DNA from: Lentzea albida
GTDB taxonomy: Bacteria; Actinomycetota; Actinomycetes; Mycobacteriales; Pseudonocardiaceae
Direction: 5' to 3'
DNA: 64,000 bases
Assembly (NCBI RefSeq): GCF_900111005.1
Contig: NZ_FOFV01000002.1
Coordinates: forward strand, 310,001 to 374,000
The notes beneath the pieces are model-generated. The model did not search any database. It saw only the letters and a program-made list of their open reading frames with translations, and was not told where the DNA came from. This document shows positions 1-9,827 of this stretch, in pieces; the first letter of the stretch is position 1, and each line of letters starts with the position of its first letter. The translations under genes and the position numbers were made by a program.

Positions 1-1
1 T

Positions 2-712
2 CGTGTCGACGACCTCGGCGTCTCCCAGGGGCAACACCAGCTCACCTGAGTCCCACACGAACACGTTGCCCACGTCGTTCACGGCGAACGCGACGAGTTC
101 GAGGCCCTTCAGGTCGCGCGCCGCCTCCAGCGCGTCGTCCGCGCTCGTGATCTCCCGGCCGGTCAGCAGCTCGGCCTCCTGGTGGTCGGCGCGCACGACG
201 TGGGCGCACGCCAGCAGTTCGTCTCGCAGCCGTTCGGGGGCGCCGTCGAGCACCACACGCCCGGAGGCCGCCCGCGCCGCCTTGAGAGCGACCTCGGGCC
301 GTTGCTGGAGCTGCACCACCACGGACCCCGCACGCGCGATGAGGTCCATCGGCAGGTCGTCCTCGCGCAGCAGCACGCCCTCCGGCAGATCTTCGAGGTA
401 ACGCCAGCCGTCGGCGACGACGTCCACGATCAGCCCGGTCCGGCAGTCCGGCCGCACGACCACACCGCCGGTCGCGATGCCGTCCGCGCCGGCCCGCGCG
501 AGCAGCCGCGCGCCCGTCTCGTCGTCGCCGACCACACCGACGAGCGCGACCGGCGCGCCCAGCTGGGCCAGGCCGACGGCGATGTTCGCGCCCTTGCCGC
601 CGAGCACCTCCCGGCGCTCCCGCACGGCAGCCGTGCCACCGGGACCCGGCACCTCGTCCACGACGAGGACCAGGTCCCGCGCGATCTGTCCCACCACCAC
701 GACGTCGTCCAC
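2..712 (-). CDS. PfkB-family carbohydrate kinase (ribokinase-like), 3' part cut by window edge
   Basis: ATP-dependent sugar kinase of the PfkB/ribokinase superfamily, cytoplasmic. The chosen GTG start gives VDDVVVVGQIARDLVLVVDE, the usual first beta strand. The family signature GGKGANIAVGLAQLG follows at about residue 36, and VDVVADGWRYLEDLPEGVLL covers the lid region. About 237 residues are present and the C-terminal part with the catalytic GAGD and ATP site lies outside the window, so substrate (ribose or another sugar or nucleoside) cannot be decided. The next gene on the same strand ends 28 nt upstream, so the two may be co-transcribed. Partial gene, confident family, uncertain substrate. 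Confidence 0.85.
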   Translation of the reverse strand, partial: MDDVVVVGQIARDLVLVVDEVPGPGGTAAVRERREVLGGKGANIAVGLAQLGAPVALVGVVGDDETGARLLARAGADGIATGGVVVRPDCRTGLIVDVVADGWRYLEDLPEGVLLREDDLPMDLIARAGSVVVQLQQRPEVALKAARAASGRVVLDGAPERLRDELLACAHVVRADHQEAELLTGREITSADDALEAARDLKGLELVAFAVNDVGNVFVWDSGELVLPLGDAEVVDT

Positions 713-740
713 GGTCCTGGACTACCCGGCGGCGGCCCGA

Positions 741-1490
741 TCAACTCGGCAGAAACCGATCGGTGACGTCGAGGCCGTCCGGCAGCACCCGGAAGAGGTC
801 GACCGGTGTCCGCTGCGACACCATCTCGCCGCGGTGGGCGCGCTTGAGCTCGTCCCGCGCGACCACGACCCGCTCGCCCGGCGCGGACAGCACGAGGACC
901 GGCACCGCGCCCTGGGCGACGTGGGCGCCCACCCTGCCCTCGGTGCCGCGCCCGAACGCGAGCACCTTGCCGTAGCGGACGAGGTAGAGCAGGGTCGCAT
1001 CGCCGCGCACGCGCTTGAGCCGCTCCACTTCCCCCGTCTCGTCGTTGCGGCCCCACGTGCCGTGCGATTTCGTCAGCCACCGGTATCCGGTCCACGGCAA
1101 CCCGTGCACGTCCGTCGCGAGCACGGTCCAGCCGGGCCGGAAGTACTTGGCCAGCCGGAGCTTCACGGTCGTCGCGGCGAGGAACTCCGAGTTCTCCCGC
1201 CACGTCCCGCCGAGCTCGAGCCGGTGCGCGTTCTCCTGCACCGCCGGGTCCGGCACGGACCGCTCGTCCAGGCACACCAGGCACCTCGTGCGCCAGCCGG
1301 TGCCGCACGAGCGCGCGGTACCGCACCAGCCGCACTGCCGGATCTGCACCTCCGCGGCACCGGGCCGGTCGTGGACGAGCTTCATCTGGTCCGCCACGAG
1401 CAGCAGACACGGCTCGCACAAAGCACACCACGCGACCTCGGTGACGTCCTTGCGCGACAACCGGGTCGTGCAGTTGATGCACTGCTTCAC
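741..1490 (-). CDS. Hypothetical protein with two N-terminal zinc-ribbon motifs
   Basis: Predicted 249-residue protein starting GTG with a strong GGGGAGGG ribosome-binding site just upstream. The first 75 residues carry cysteines in the spacing C4-x2-C7, C22-x2-C25-x2-C28, then C53-x2-C56, C70-x2-C73, which reads as two treble-clef or ribbon zinc sites. The remaining 170 residues are basic and tryptophan-rich (LPWTGYRWLTKSHGTWGRND) with no family I recognise. There is no signal peptide or membrane segment. It could bind nucleic acid or act as a scaffold; this is inference from the zinc motifs. It precedes the sugar kinase on the same strand. Confidence 0.7.
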   Translation of the reverse strand: MKQCINCTTRLSRKDVTEVAWCALCEPCLLLVADQMKLVHDRPGAAEVQIRQCGWCGTARSCGTGWRTRCLVCLDERSVPDPAVQENAHRLELGGTWRENSEFLAATTVKLRLAKYFRPGWTVLATDVHGLPWTGYRWLTKSHGTWGRNDETGEVERLKRVRGDATLLYLVRYGKVLAFGRGTEGRVGAHVAQGAVPVLVLSAPGERVVVARDELKRAHRGEMVSQRTPVDLFRVLPDGLDVTDRFLPS

Positions 1491-1515
1491 TGTTGCCCTC
1501 CCCTTGCGGGAAAGC

Positions 1516-2640
1516 CTATTCCAGCGCCCTTCTCAGGCGCGAGGAGACAAGAGCGTGACGGGGGTCGGTGACCGGGAGGAGCACCTGGAGGCGTTCGAGC
1601 ACCTCGGCGTCGTCACCGCTGTCCGCGAACGACAGCAGCGCGTCGAGATCTCCCCGCTCCAGCACGCCCTTGCGGACGGCGGCGGCGAGGTCGACCCGCT
1701 CCTCGCGGACCACCGGCGCGTCCGACCGGGGCAGCAGGTCACCGCTGTAGTGCCGGGTGGCCCTGCCCGCGTCGCCGGACCGCAGAGCCGTCCGCACGTC
1801 CAGGAAGTCGCCGCGCACCACCGCGTCCAGCCGGTACGGCCTCGTCAGCAGGACACCACCGAGCTGCGCGCGCAGCCTGTGCAACTCCGCGCGGACCGTC
1901 GTCGGGTTCCCGCGCTCACCGTAGAGCAGCAACGCGAGCTGTTCGGCCGTCAGGCCCTTGGGGTGCAGGGCCAGCGCCGTCAGCACCTCCGCGTTGCGCA
2001 ACGTCAGCGCCAGCGGCCGTCCGTCGAGGTCGGCGTGCGGCCCGCCGAGGAAGTTCAGCGTCAGCACGTGCTGCCGCGGCGCGAACCGCTGCAGGTGGTG
2101 CGTGGCGAGTTGGGCGGCGGCGGACACGAGCTGCGCGACGGCCGGGTGCATGGTCTTGAGCGGCCCGCTGACGTCGACGACTCCCAGCAGCACCCCGGTG
2201 TGGGGATCGTGGATCGGGCTCGCCGCGCACGTCCAGCCGTGGTAGGTGCGCACGAGGTGTTCGCGGGAGTGGACGGTGACGGACCTGCCGGTCGCGAGCG
2301 CGGTGCCCATCGCGTTCGTGCCGATCACGTCCTCGCTCCACCGCGAGCCCTCGGTGAGGTGGACGCGCTCCGCCTTGTGCCGGACCTGGTTGTCGCCCTC
2401 GCACCAGAGGATGTGGCCGCGGGTGTCGGTGACGATCATGATCGTGTCGTCCATCGACAGCGTGGTCTTCAGCAGCGGCACGGTGGCGGCCAGCGGGTGC
2501 GTGCCGCGCAGGTCGGCGACCTCGTCGCGCGCGTAGACGACCGGCGCCTCGTGCCGGTCCGGGTCGACGCGCGCGGCGAGGGAGCGCCGCCACGACTCGA
2601 AGATCACCGGACGCGCGGCACCCAGCTCCACTGGGTCCAT
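1516..2640 (-). CDS. GAF-sensor transcriptional regulator of the adjacent aldehyde dehydrogenase
   Basis: 374-residue regulator. The N-terminal part ([12 protein letters not shown]) matches the start of AcoR-type sensors. A GAF domain follows at about residues 60-190 ([22 protein letters not shown], then [13 protein letters not shown]). The AAA+ sigma54 domain of classical AcoR is absent. Instead the C-terminal half has a winged-helix-like region ([33 protein letters not shown]) for DNA binding. In actinomycetes such proteins stand next to acetaldehyde/aldehyde dehydrogenases and sense the substrate or a redox signal. The ATG at 2640 gives the conserved start; the open frame continues upstream but without conserved sequence. 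It is divergent from the dehydrogenase, with a palindrome between them. Confidence 0.82.
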   Translation of the reverse strand: MDPVELGAARPVIFESWRRSLAARVDPDRHEAPVVYARDEVADLRGTHPLAATVPLLKTTLSMDDTIMIVTDTRGHILWCEGDNQVRHKAERVHLTEGSRWSEDVIGTNAMGTALATGRSVTVHSREHLVRTYHGWTCAASPIHDPHTGVLLGVVDVSGPLKTMHPAVAQLVSAAAQLATHHLQRFAPRQHVLTLNFLGGPHADLDGRPLALTLRNAEVLTALALHPKGLTAEQLALLLYGERGNPTTVRAELHRLRAQLGGVLLTRPYRLDAVVRGDFLDVRTALRSGDAGRATRHYSGDLLPRSDAPVVREERVDLAAAVRKGVLERGDLDALLSFADSGDDAEVLERLQVLLPVTDPRHALVSSRLRRALE

Positions 2641-2699
2641 CGGTCCAGGATGCAGTCCGTACCACCGCAGGAGCAAGCCTGCGAGTACTCCGATCGGAT

Positions 2700-2720
2700 G
2701 CAACGTGGGTGAAACGTTGC
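2700..2720. promoter_or_regulatory. Inverted repeat, candidate operator between regulator and aldehyde dehydrogenase
   Basis: Perfect inverted repeat with arms GCAACGT (2700-2706) and ACGTTGC (2714-2720) separated by 7 nt. It lies in the 127-nt space between the divergent GAF regulator and the aldehyde dehydrogenase. Position and symmetry fit a dimeric activator or repressor site controlling both genes; binding by this regulator is inferred. Confidence 0.65.
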
Positions 2721-2767
2721 CGGTTCTACGTTCGCCGCCTGTTCGCAACGATGCGGGAGGCCCAGAG

Positions 2768-4290
<1,523 letters not shown>

Positions 4291-4291
<1 letters not shown>

Positions 4292-4641
4292 TGCCCCGCG
4301 TCGCACTGACCCCTGAGGCCGCGGACGTGCTCCGCGGCCTCAGGGCCGACCACGGCGACCTGATGTTCCACCAGTCCGGCGGCTGCTGCGACGGCTCGGC
4401 CCCGATGTGCTATCCGCTCGGGGAGTTCCGCACGGGCGCGTCCGACGTGCACCTCGGTGATCTCGCCGTCGACTCGTTCGTGGTGCCGGTGTGGATGTCC
4501 GCGTCTCAGTTCGAGTACTGGAGCCACACCCACCTGACGATCGACGTCGTGCCCGGTCGTGGGAGCGGTTTCTCGCTGGAAGCACCACTGGGAGTGCGTT
4601 TTCTGGTGCGCTCTCGACTGCTCACCGACGAGGAGCTCTAA
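4291..4641 (+). CDS. DUF779 protein, aldehyde dehydrogenase partner
   Basis: 116-residue DUF779 protein. The family is found beside acetaldehyde/aldehyde dehydrogenases in many proteobacteria and actinobacteria, but its biochemical role is not established to my knowledge. Visible conserved features are HQSGGCCDGSAPMCY near residue 27, with three cysteines and one histidine that could hold a metal, and WMSASQFEYWSHTHLTIDVVPGRGSGFSLE, the typical C-terminal block. The ATG overlaps the dehydrogenase stop codon by one base, so the proteins are made together. No membrane segments. Confidence 0.9.
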
Positions 4642-4650
4642 TCTCTCCGC

Positions 4651-5505
4651 ATGACCGTCCACTGCGGATGCTGCGGAGCCGAGATCACCTCTACGGACCG
4701 CATCGACTACAGGTTGAACCGTCCGGAGCAACTGCTCGGCGTGCCCGGTGAGCGGCTGGGCGCGCCGACGGGCGGGCTGCTCGTCGGACCGGACGGCGAC
4801 TCCTACATCCGTTGTCTGCTCCCGGTTCGGCTGACCGGCGGAACCGAGATCGTGTTCGGCGCGTGGACGCAGATCTCCAAGGTCGACGCGATGTACGCGC
4901 ACGCCGTGTGGGACAACGACGAGCAGTACGCGAACCTGCGGATCTCCGGCCGGTTCGCGAACGTCATCAAGCCGTGGGACCTGCTGGGCGTGCCGGTCGA
5001 GGCGGCCGTGCTCAACACCGACGAGCTGCCCTACTTCACCTCGCACCCGTTGCTGGACCGGGAGTGGGACCGCGACGAGGTGCTGTGCCGCATCCGGCAC
5101 CCGTTGCCCGTGCCCGTCCGCGAGACGCTCGGCGAGGTCTGGACCGTCGAACGCACCGAGGGCATGCGGTGCGCCGTCGACGGCCGCACGGTCAGGTTCA
5201 CGAGCCCCGACCGCAGGGTGGCGCTCGACGTCTACGCCGACCTCACCGGCGGCAGCGTGAGCGACTTCCTGGGCGCGGTCCTCGACGGCTTCCCCGCGAG
5301 CGCCGAGCACTCCGTCACGCACGACGGCCCCGAGCTGCGCCACGCGTTCTGGCTGAGCGAGGTGATCGACGGCCACGAGGAGCAGGTGTTCCACGGGCAC
5401 GTCGTCCGGCCCGGCACGATGATCTCCGTGCGCTGCGTGCACCGCTACCCGGCGGACCGCTCGTGGGCGCAGCACGTGCTCAACAGCGTCCGGTTCATCG
5501 GGTGA
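4651..5505 (+). CDS. DUF2199 domain protein, first of two tandem paralogues
   Basis: 284 residues. The N terminus has a cysteine cluster C5-x-C7-C8 (HCGCCGAE) and the following part (SYIRCLLPVRLTGGTEIVFGAWTQIS, ISGRFANVIKPW) matches DUF2199, a family of unknown function with a small zinc-like N terminus. The second half (from about residue 160) is a separate domain with LRHAFWLSEVIDG and VLNSVRF, shared with the neighbour. The next gene starts inside its stop codon (GTGA), so the pair is coupled. Function unknown; the duplication suggests hetero- or homo-oligomers. Confidence 0.8.
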   Translation: MTVHCGCCGAEITSTDRIDYRLNRPEQLLGVPGERLGAPTGGLLVGPDGDSYIRCLLPVRLTGGTEIVFGAWTQISKVDAMYAHAVWDNDEQYANLRISGRFANVIKPWDLLGVPVEAAVLNTDELPYFTSHPLLDREWDRDEVLCRIRHPLPVPVRETLGEVWTVERTEGMRCAVDGRTVRFTSPDRRVALDVYADLTGGSVSDFLGAVLDGFPASAEHSVTHDGPELRHAFWLSEVIDGHEEQVFHGHVVRPGTMISVRCVHRYPADRSWAQHVLNSVRFIG

Positions 5506-6353
5506 CGGCCTGCGACTGCTGCGGTGCCGAGGTCGACGACTCGGGCGCGATCGACCTCGACCTGGGCCTGCCTCCCGGCGTGCGGAACCCGTCGCTGAGG
5601 GCGGGCGGCAACGTCCTGCTGGCCGACGACGCCGCCTACGTCCGGTGCGTCCTGCCCGTCGAGCTGACCTGCGACCTGGAACTGTGGTTCGGCGCCTGGA
5701 TGCGCGTGGACCCCGAGGCCGCCCGGCACGCGGCCGAGGTCTGGGACGGCCCCGGCTACGCCTCGCTGCGGTTCACCGGCACGTTCGCGCACGACCTCAA
5801 GCCGTGGGACGACCTGCGCGGCGTCCCGGTCGTGGCCGAGGTCCGCGAGCCCGATGACCTGCCCGAATACGTCCAGCACCCGGTGCTCGGCAGGGTGTGG
5901 GACCGCGACGAGGTGCTCAGCGGGTACCTGGTCGAGCTGCCGATCTCGATCCGGCAGAAGCTGCCCGGCACGTGGAGCATCGAACGCACCGCGGGCCTCA
6001 CCCCGCACGTGCTGGAGGAGGGCCTGCGGTTCGCGGGCCCCGGCCGCGCGGTGTTCGTGGACGTCCGCCGCGCGATGGGCACGCCCGCGGACCAGTTCCT
6101 CGAGATGGCGCTGGAGGGCGCGCCGGACGTGCCGGCCGAGCAGCAGTTCCTCGTGCGCGACGGCGTCGAGCTGCGGCACGCGTTGTGGCTCACGACCACT
6201 TCGGACGGAGTGACGCGGCACGAGTTCCACGGCCACGTCGCGCGGTTCGGCGAGATGCTCGTCGTGACGTGCGTGCACGACGACCCGGCGGACCACGCGT
6301 GGGCGCGCCACGTGCTGAACAGCGTGCGGTTCCGGCGCGTGACGCGCTCGTAA
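5502..6353 (+). CDS. DUF2199 domain protein, second tandem paralogue
   Basis: 283 residues beginning GTG inside the stop codon of the preceding paralogue (4-nt GTGA overlap). It repeats the same plan: N-terminal cysteine cluster (ACDCCGAE), DUF2199 block (AYVRCVLPVELTCDLELWFGAW), and a second domain with LRHALWLTTTSDG and HVLNSVRF. The paralogue pair therefore arose by duplication of the whole two-domain gene. I do not know the function of the family. No signal peptide, no membrane segments. Confidence 0.8.
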   Translation: MTACDCCGAEVDDSGAIDLDLGLPPGVRNPSLRAGGNVLLADDAAYVRCVLPVELTCDLELWFGAWMRVDPEAARHAAEVWDGPGYASLRFTGTFAHDLKPWDDLRGVPVVAEVREPDDLPEYVQHPVLGRVWDRDEVLSGYLVELPISIRQKLPGTWSIERTAGLTPHVLEEGLRFAGPGRAVFVDVRRAMGTPADQFLEMALEGAPDVPAEQQFLVRDGVELRHALWLTTTSDGVTRHEFHGHVARFGEMLVVTCVHDDPADHAWARHVLNSVRFRRVTRS

Positions 6354-6422
6354 CGTCAGGGAAATCCCAAGTTTAGGTTGGTGACCTGGACCACTACTCC
6401 GGCTGGACTGACGATTCCCGCC

Positions 6423-7694
6423 ATGAACGTCCTGCTGGCCTTCGCACTCACCGCGAGTCTCACGTCTCCGGTGCACCTGCCCCCGACCGCGCCGTGCCCG
6501 GAGAACGTCCCCGCCGGCACCACCTGTTACGAGGGACAGGACGCCAACGGCGCGTACTACACGATCGCCGTGCCGAAGAAGTGGAACAAGACTCTGGTCG
6601 TGCACTCGCACGGCGGACCTGACCTGGGCGCGCCGACGCCGGAGCGCACCCGTGACGACCTCAACCGGTGGTCCGTCATGGTGAAGGAGGGCTACGCGTG
6701 GGCGGGCACCTCGTACCGGCGGGGCGGGTACGGCACGCGGATGGCGGCCGAGGACACCGACAACCTGCGCAAGATGGTCAGCGCGATGCTCAAGCCGCAC
6801 AAGGTGTTCATCCACGGGCAGTCGTGGGGCGGCAACGTCGCGGCGAAGACCATCGAGCTGTACAAGGGTTATGACGCGGCGCTGCTCACGAGCGGCGTGA
6901 TGGCGGGCGGGTCGCGCGGCTACGACTACCGCGTCGACCTGCGCGCGGTCTACCAGTACTACTGCGGCAACCACCCGCGGCCGTCCGAGGTGCAGTACCC
7001 GCTGTGGCAGGGCCTGCGCGCCGACTCGACGATGACGACCGCCGGGCTGCGCGGCAGGATCGAGGAATGTCTCGGCGTGGCAGGAAGTCGCACGCCCGAG
7101 CAACAGCAGAAGCTCACCGACATCCTCACCGTCACGAAGATCCCCGAGGAAACCCTGAACTCGCATCTGAACTTCGCGACGTTCACGTTCCGCGACATCG
7201 TGCACAACCGGCTGGGCGGCAAGAACCCGTTCAGCAACACCGGTGTGGTGTACAAGGGTTCGCACGACGACGCCGCGCTGAACGCCGGTGTCGCCCGCTT
7301 CGCCGCGGACCCCGAGGCCCGCGCGCAGCTGGCCTACGACAGCGACCTGACCGGCAAGATCGACATCCCGGTGCTGTCGGTGCACGCGATCGGCGACCCC
7401 ACGGCGTTCGTCGAGCACGAGTCGGCCTACCGCGACACCGTGCAGAAGGCGGGCCGCTGGTACAACCTCGTGCAGACCTTCACGACCGAGGCCACGCACA
7501 GCGCGTTCAGCGACTCCGAGTACGCCGCGGCCATGCAGTCGCTGGAGACCTGGGAGAAGTGGGGCATCCGCTCCAACACGTTCCTGATCGCGGCCTCCTG
7601 CCCCGGCCACGACCGCAAGTACGGCACCGGCTGCTACTTCAACCCCTGGTACAAGCCGGCGTCCTACGAGTCCCGGGTCGCGCCCCGCGAGTGA
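6423..7694 (+). CDS. Secreted alpha/beta hydrolase
   Basis: 423-residue predicted exported serine hydrolase. Residues 1-20 (MNVLLAFALTASLTSPVH) form a short signal peptide, which is why the ATG at 6423 is preferred to the upstream TTG/GTG at 6378/6381. HSHGGPD is the oxyanion-hole strand; the nucleophile elbow is GQSWGG with Ser134. An aspartate (GDPTAF) and histidine (EATHSAF) later in the chain fit the triad. The C-terminal 35 residues hold paired cysteines (SCPGHD, TGCYFNPW). The substrate is unknown; peptidase- or esterase-like roles are both possible. No clear operon partner. Confidence 0.75.
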   Translation: MNVLLAFALTASLTSPVHLPPTAPCPENVPAGTTCYEGQDANGAYYTIAVPKKWNKTLVVHSHGGPDLGAPTPERTRDDLNRWSVMVKEGYAWAGTSYRRGGYGTRMAAEDTDNLRKMVSAMLKPHKVFIHGQSWGGNVAAKTIELYKGYDAALLTSGVMAGGSRGYDYRVDLRAVYQYYCGNHPRPSEVQYPLWQGLRADSTMTTAGLRGRIEECLGVAGSRTPEQQQKLTDILTVTKIPEETLNSHLNFATFTFRDIVHNRLGGKNPFSNTGVVYKGSHDDAALNAGVARFAADPEARAQLAYDSDLTGKIDIPVLSVHAIGDPTAFVEHESAYRDTVQKAGRWYNLVQTFTTEATHSAFSDSEYAAAMQSLETWEKWGIRSNTFLIAASCPGHDRKYGTGCYFNPWYKPASYESRVAPRE

Positions 7695-7752
7695 GGTGCT
7701 CGGGTGCTCGGCGGGGGGCTTCGCGGGTCTTGACCTCCAGCTCGGTCGAGGT

Positions 7753-8154
7753 ATGACGATCTTCGACATGACCGATCTCGCAGACATCGAAGCGCTCGTC
7801 GCCACCGTCCAGCACTCCCAGCAGAACGAGCTCGCCGAGGAGTTCATCGCACTCTTCCGCGAGGACGCGATCTGGACCACCGCACACGGCAGGAGACTCA
7901 CCGGACGCGACGAGATCGCCTCCTTCACCCGCCAGGTCCTGCCCGGCGCGGCGAAGGAGGCGACCGCCACGTACGAGGTGGCGCACGTGCTGTTCATCAG
8001 GCCCGACGTGGCGGCCGTGAAGATCCGCCAGCGCCCGGTCCGCCCGGACGGCACTCCCCTGCCCGACCAGAACGAGGGCTCACCGCTCTACATCCTGTCC
8101 AAAGAGGACGAAGGCTGGCGGATCGCCGCCGGGCAGAACACCATCGTGCTCTAA
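7753..8154 (+). CDS. SnoaL-like (NTF2-fold) protein of the SgcJ/EcaC group
   Basis: 133-residue single-domain NTF2-fold protein. The ATG at 7753 follows a GTCGAGG ribosome-binding site. The pattern DIEALVATVQHSQQNELAEEFIALFREDAIWTT, then GRDEIASF, and the final IAAGQNTIVL is typical of SgcJ/EcaC annotated proteins, small ligand-binding or hydrolase-like folds often of unknown substrate. It ends 4 nt inside the convergent chitinase gene end. No strong link to neighbours. Confidence 0.8.
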   Translation: MTIFDMTDLADIEALVATVQHSQQNELAEEFIALFREDAIWTTAHGRRLTGRDEIASFTRQVLPGAAKEATATYEVAHVLFIRPDVAAVKIRQRPVRPDGTPLPDQNEGSPLYILSKEDEGWRIAAGQNTIVL

Positions 8155-9212
8155 CGCCCCTGCAACGACTTCACCTTGTCGCCGAACGTCCAGCCCTTCG
8201 AGCCGTCCCAGTTGATCGACCAGGTCATCAGGCCCTTGAGCTGGCCACCGAAGCTGTTCCACGCCTGCCCCACCAGCGTGGGGCTCATGTAACCGCCGCC
8301 GGCACCGGGCTGCGCGGGCAGCCCGGGAACCTGCTTGTTGTAGGGCACCCTGATCGTGGTGCCCTGCACGACGAGCCCCTTGTTCAGGCACTGCGTCTGC
8401 GCCACGAACCCCTGCACGGTCCCGGCGGAGTAGCTGTCGCCGGAGCAGCCGTACATGGACCCGTTGTAGTACTGCATGTTCAGCCACCACAGGCGCCCGT
8501 TGTCCGCGTACTTCTTGATGATCGGCAGGTAAGCACCCCAGATCGACCCGTACACGACACTGCCACCCGTCACGTACGCGGTCTCCGGCGCCATGGTCAG
8601 CCCGAACCCGGCCGGCATCGCCGCGAGCACGCCGTCGATGATCCGGATCAGGTTGGCCTGCGAGGCCGACAACTGGCCGATGTTGCCACTGCCGACGAGC
8701 CCGGTCTCGATGTCGATGTCGATGCCGTCGAAGTTGAACTTCTTGAGGATCGGCACCACGGTCGCGACGAACCGGTCGGCCACGGCGGCCGAACTCAGGT
8801 CGATACCCGCCGCGGCACCACCGATCGACAGCAGGATGGTCGCCCCGGCGGCCTTCGCCGCACACATCTCGGCGGGCGTCGCGACCTTCACGCCGGCGTC
8901 CATGCCGTCTTCCCACAGCACGGTGCCGTCGGAGCGGATCACGGGGAACGCCGCGTTGATCACGTTGTAGCCGTGCTGCTTGATGCGGCTGTCGGTGATC
9001 GGCGTCCAGCCGAACGGCGGGTGGACCCCGTTCGAGGCTCCGTCCCAGTTCTCCCAGTAGCCGTGCAGGACCTTGCCCGCTGGGCGGGGTTTGAGGGCGC
9101 ACGTGTCGGCGGCTTGGGCGGTTTTTGCGGCTTGTGCGGTGGACGGGACCAGGAGGGCGCTCATGAGCAGAAGCAGGGCTGTCAGTGCCCTTGGCAGGAT
9201 GCGGGCGGACAT
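8151..9212 (-). CDS. Secreted GH18 chitinase (single catalytic domain)
   Basis: 353-residue exported glycoside hydrolase family 18 enzyme hydrolysing chitin. Residues 1-35 are a signal peptide with a run of leucines ending at AQA. The catalytic motif DGIDIDIE (form DxxDxDxE) supplies the acid/base Glu, and the substrate strands ATILLSIGG, LTMAPE and MTWSINWDG are all present. It lacks any carbohydrate-binding module, in contrast with the second chitinase at 25620. It resembles the ChiD/ChiC-like actinomycete GH18 type. A DasR-like box lies 50 nt upstream, so induction by chitin-derived N-acetylglucosamine is likely. Confidence 0.93.
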   Translation of the reverse strand: MSARILPRALTALLLLMSALLVPSTAQAAKTAQAADTCALKPRPAGKVLHGYWENWDGASNGVHPPFGWTPITDSRIKQHGYNVINAAFPVIRSDGTVLWEDGMDAGVKVATPAEMCAAKAAGATILLSIGGAAAGIDLSSAAVADRFVATVVPILKKFNFDGIDIDIETGLVGSGNIGQLSASQANLIRIIDGVLAAMPAGFGLTMAPETAYVTGGSVVYGSIWGAYLPIIKKYADNGRLWWLNMQYYNGSMYGCSGDSYSAGTVQGFVAQTQCLNKGLVVQGTTIRVPYNKQVPGLPAQPGAGGGYMSPTLVGQAWNSFGGQLKGLMTWSINWDGSKGWTFGDKVKSLQGR

Positions 9213-9261
9213 TCGCTCACCTTTCGCTTACAGGCGGCGACCCACAGTCATTGTGGCACGA

Positions 9262-9277
9262 AATGGTCCAGACCTCT
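9262..9277. promoter_or_regulatory. DasR-like (dre) box upstream of chitinase
   Basis: TGGTCCAGACCT at 9264-9275 equals the 12-bp repeat consensus TGGTCYAGACCT known from Streptomyces chitinase promoters, which overlaps the GntR-family DasR binding site. It stands about 50 nt upstream of the chitinase start. DasR itself is not in this window. A short inverted repeat CCACA-N5-TGTGG lies between it and the gene (9242-9256 region). Confidence 0.7.
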
Positions 9278-9827
9278 AGGCGGGTGGGGGCGGGTGTGCC
9301 TGCGGCAGATGGGGGCGGGCGGCGGTGCGACGCGCGCGGTGAGCGGGTCGAGGGAGGCCGGTGTGCCGCGACAGGGGCGTAGCAGCGGTCGTGTGCGGCT
9401 GGCGGCTGGCGGCTGGCGGCTGGCGAAGCATGGGTCGGCAGGTGGGTGGCACGTTTGCTACGTGGTGTGACGGTGGGTAGCGCAGCCGCGAGTGGCGAAG
9501 GGCGTGCCGCGACAGGTGGGGGCGTAGCGGCGGTGTGGCGCCAGCAGTCAGAGGCGTGCGGTGGGTGGCGCAGCCGCAGGGGGCGTGACGTCGGTGTAGG
9601 CCGCCGCAGGCACGACGGCAGCGAGCGGATGCGGCGCGGCGAAACAAGCGAAGGCCGGCGCAGCCGTTAGAGGCGAAGCCGGTCGGCGGGTGCCGGTGCC
9701 GGTGGCGGGGGTGCCGTTGTCCGTCACCGTTCGCCCCTACCAGCCCATGGCCGGCTGGGGGCCGGGAGCCGCGGTCCGCGCTCCCGGTCCCCAGCCGGAC
9801 CCGGTTGCCATCACCCCGACGGGGTGG
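9278..9827. other. Non-coding repetitive GC-rich stretch
   Basis: About 550 nt between the chitinase promoter and the SDR stop contain no gene I can support. The open frames here are arginine- and glycine-rich shadows. The stretch has a short tandem repeat of GGCTGGC units (about 9398-9425), and near-duplicate phrases: GTGCCGCGACAGG followed by GCGTAGC appears near 9363 and 9504, and GGTGGGTGGCGCAGCCGC-like text near 9471 and 9561. It ends in a strong hairpin. It may be decayed sequence or an untranslated region. Confidence 0.6.
9751..9798. terminator. Strong hairpin, terminator-like
   Basis: Arms CCGGCTGGGG (9751-9760) and CCCCAGCCGG (9789-9798) pair perfectly and continue inward through GCCGGGAGC with GCTCCCGGT (one G-U pair), giving a 19-bp stem. 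It lies 30 nt past the stop of the SDR pair on the minus strand, so it probably ends that transcript. No T-tract follows, as is common in actinomycetes. Confidence 0.65.

Noticed and set aside
9398..9425. GGCTGGC tandem units as a possible CRISPR or origin
   Set aside because: Units are 7 nt, without unique spacers or DnaA boxes.
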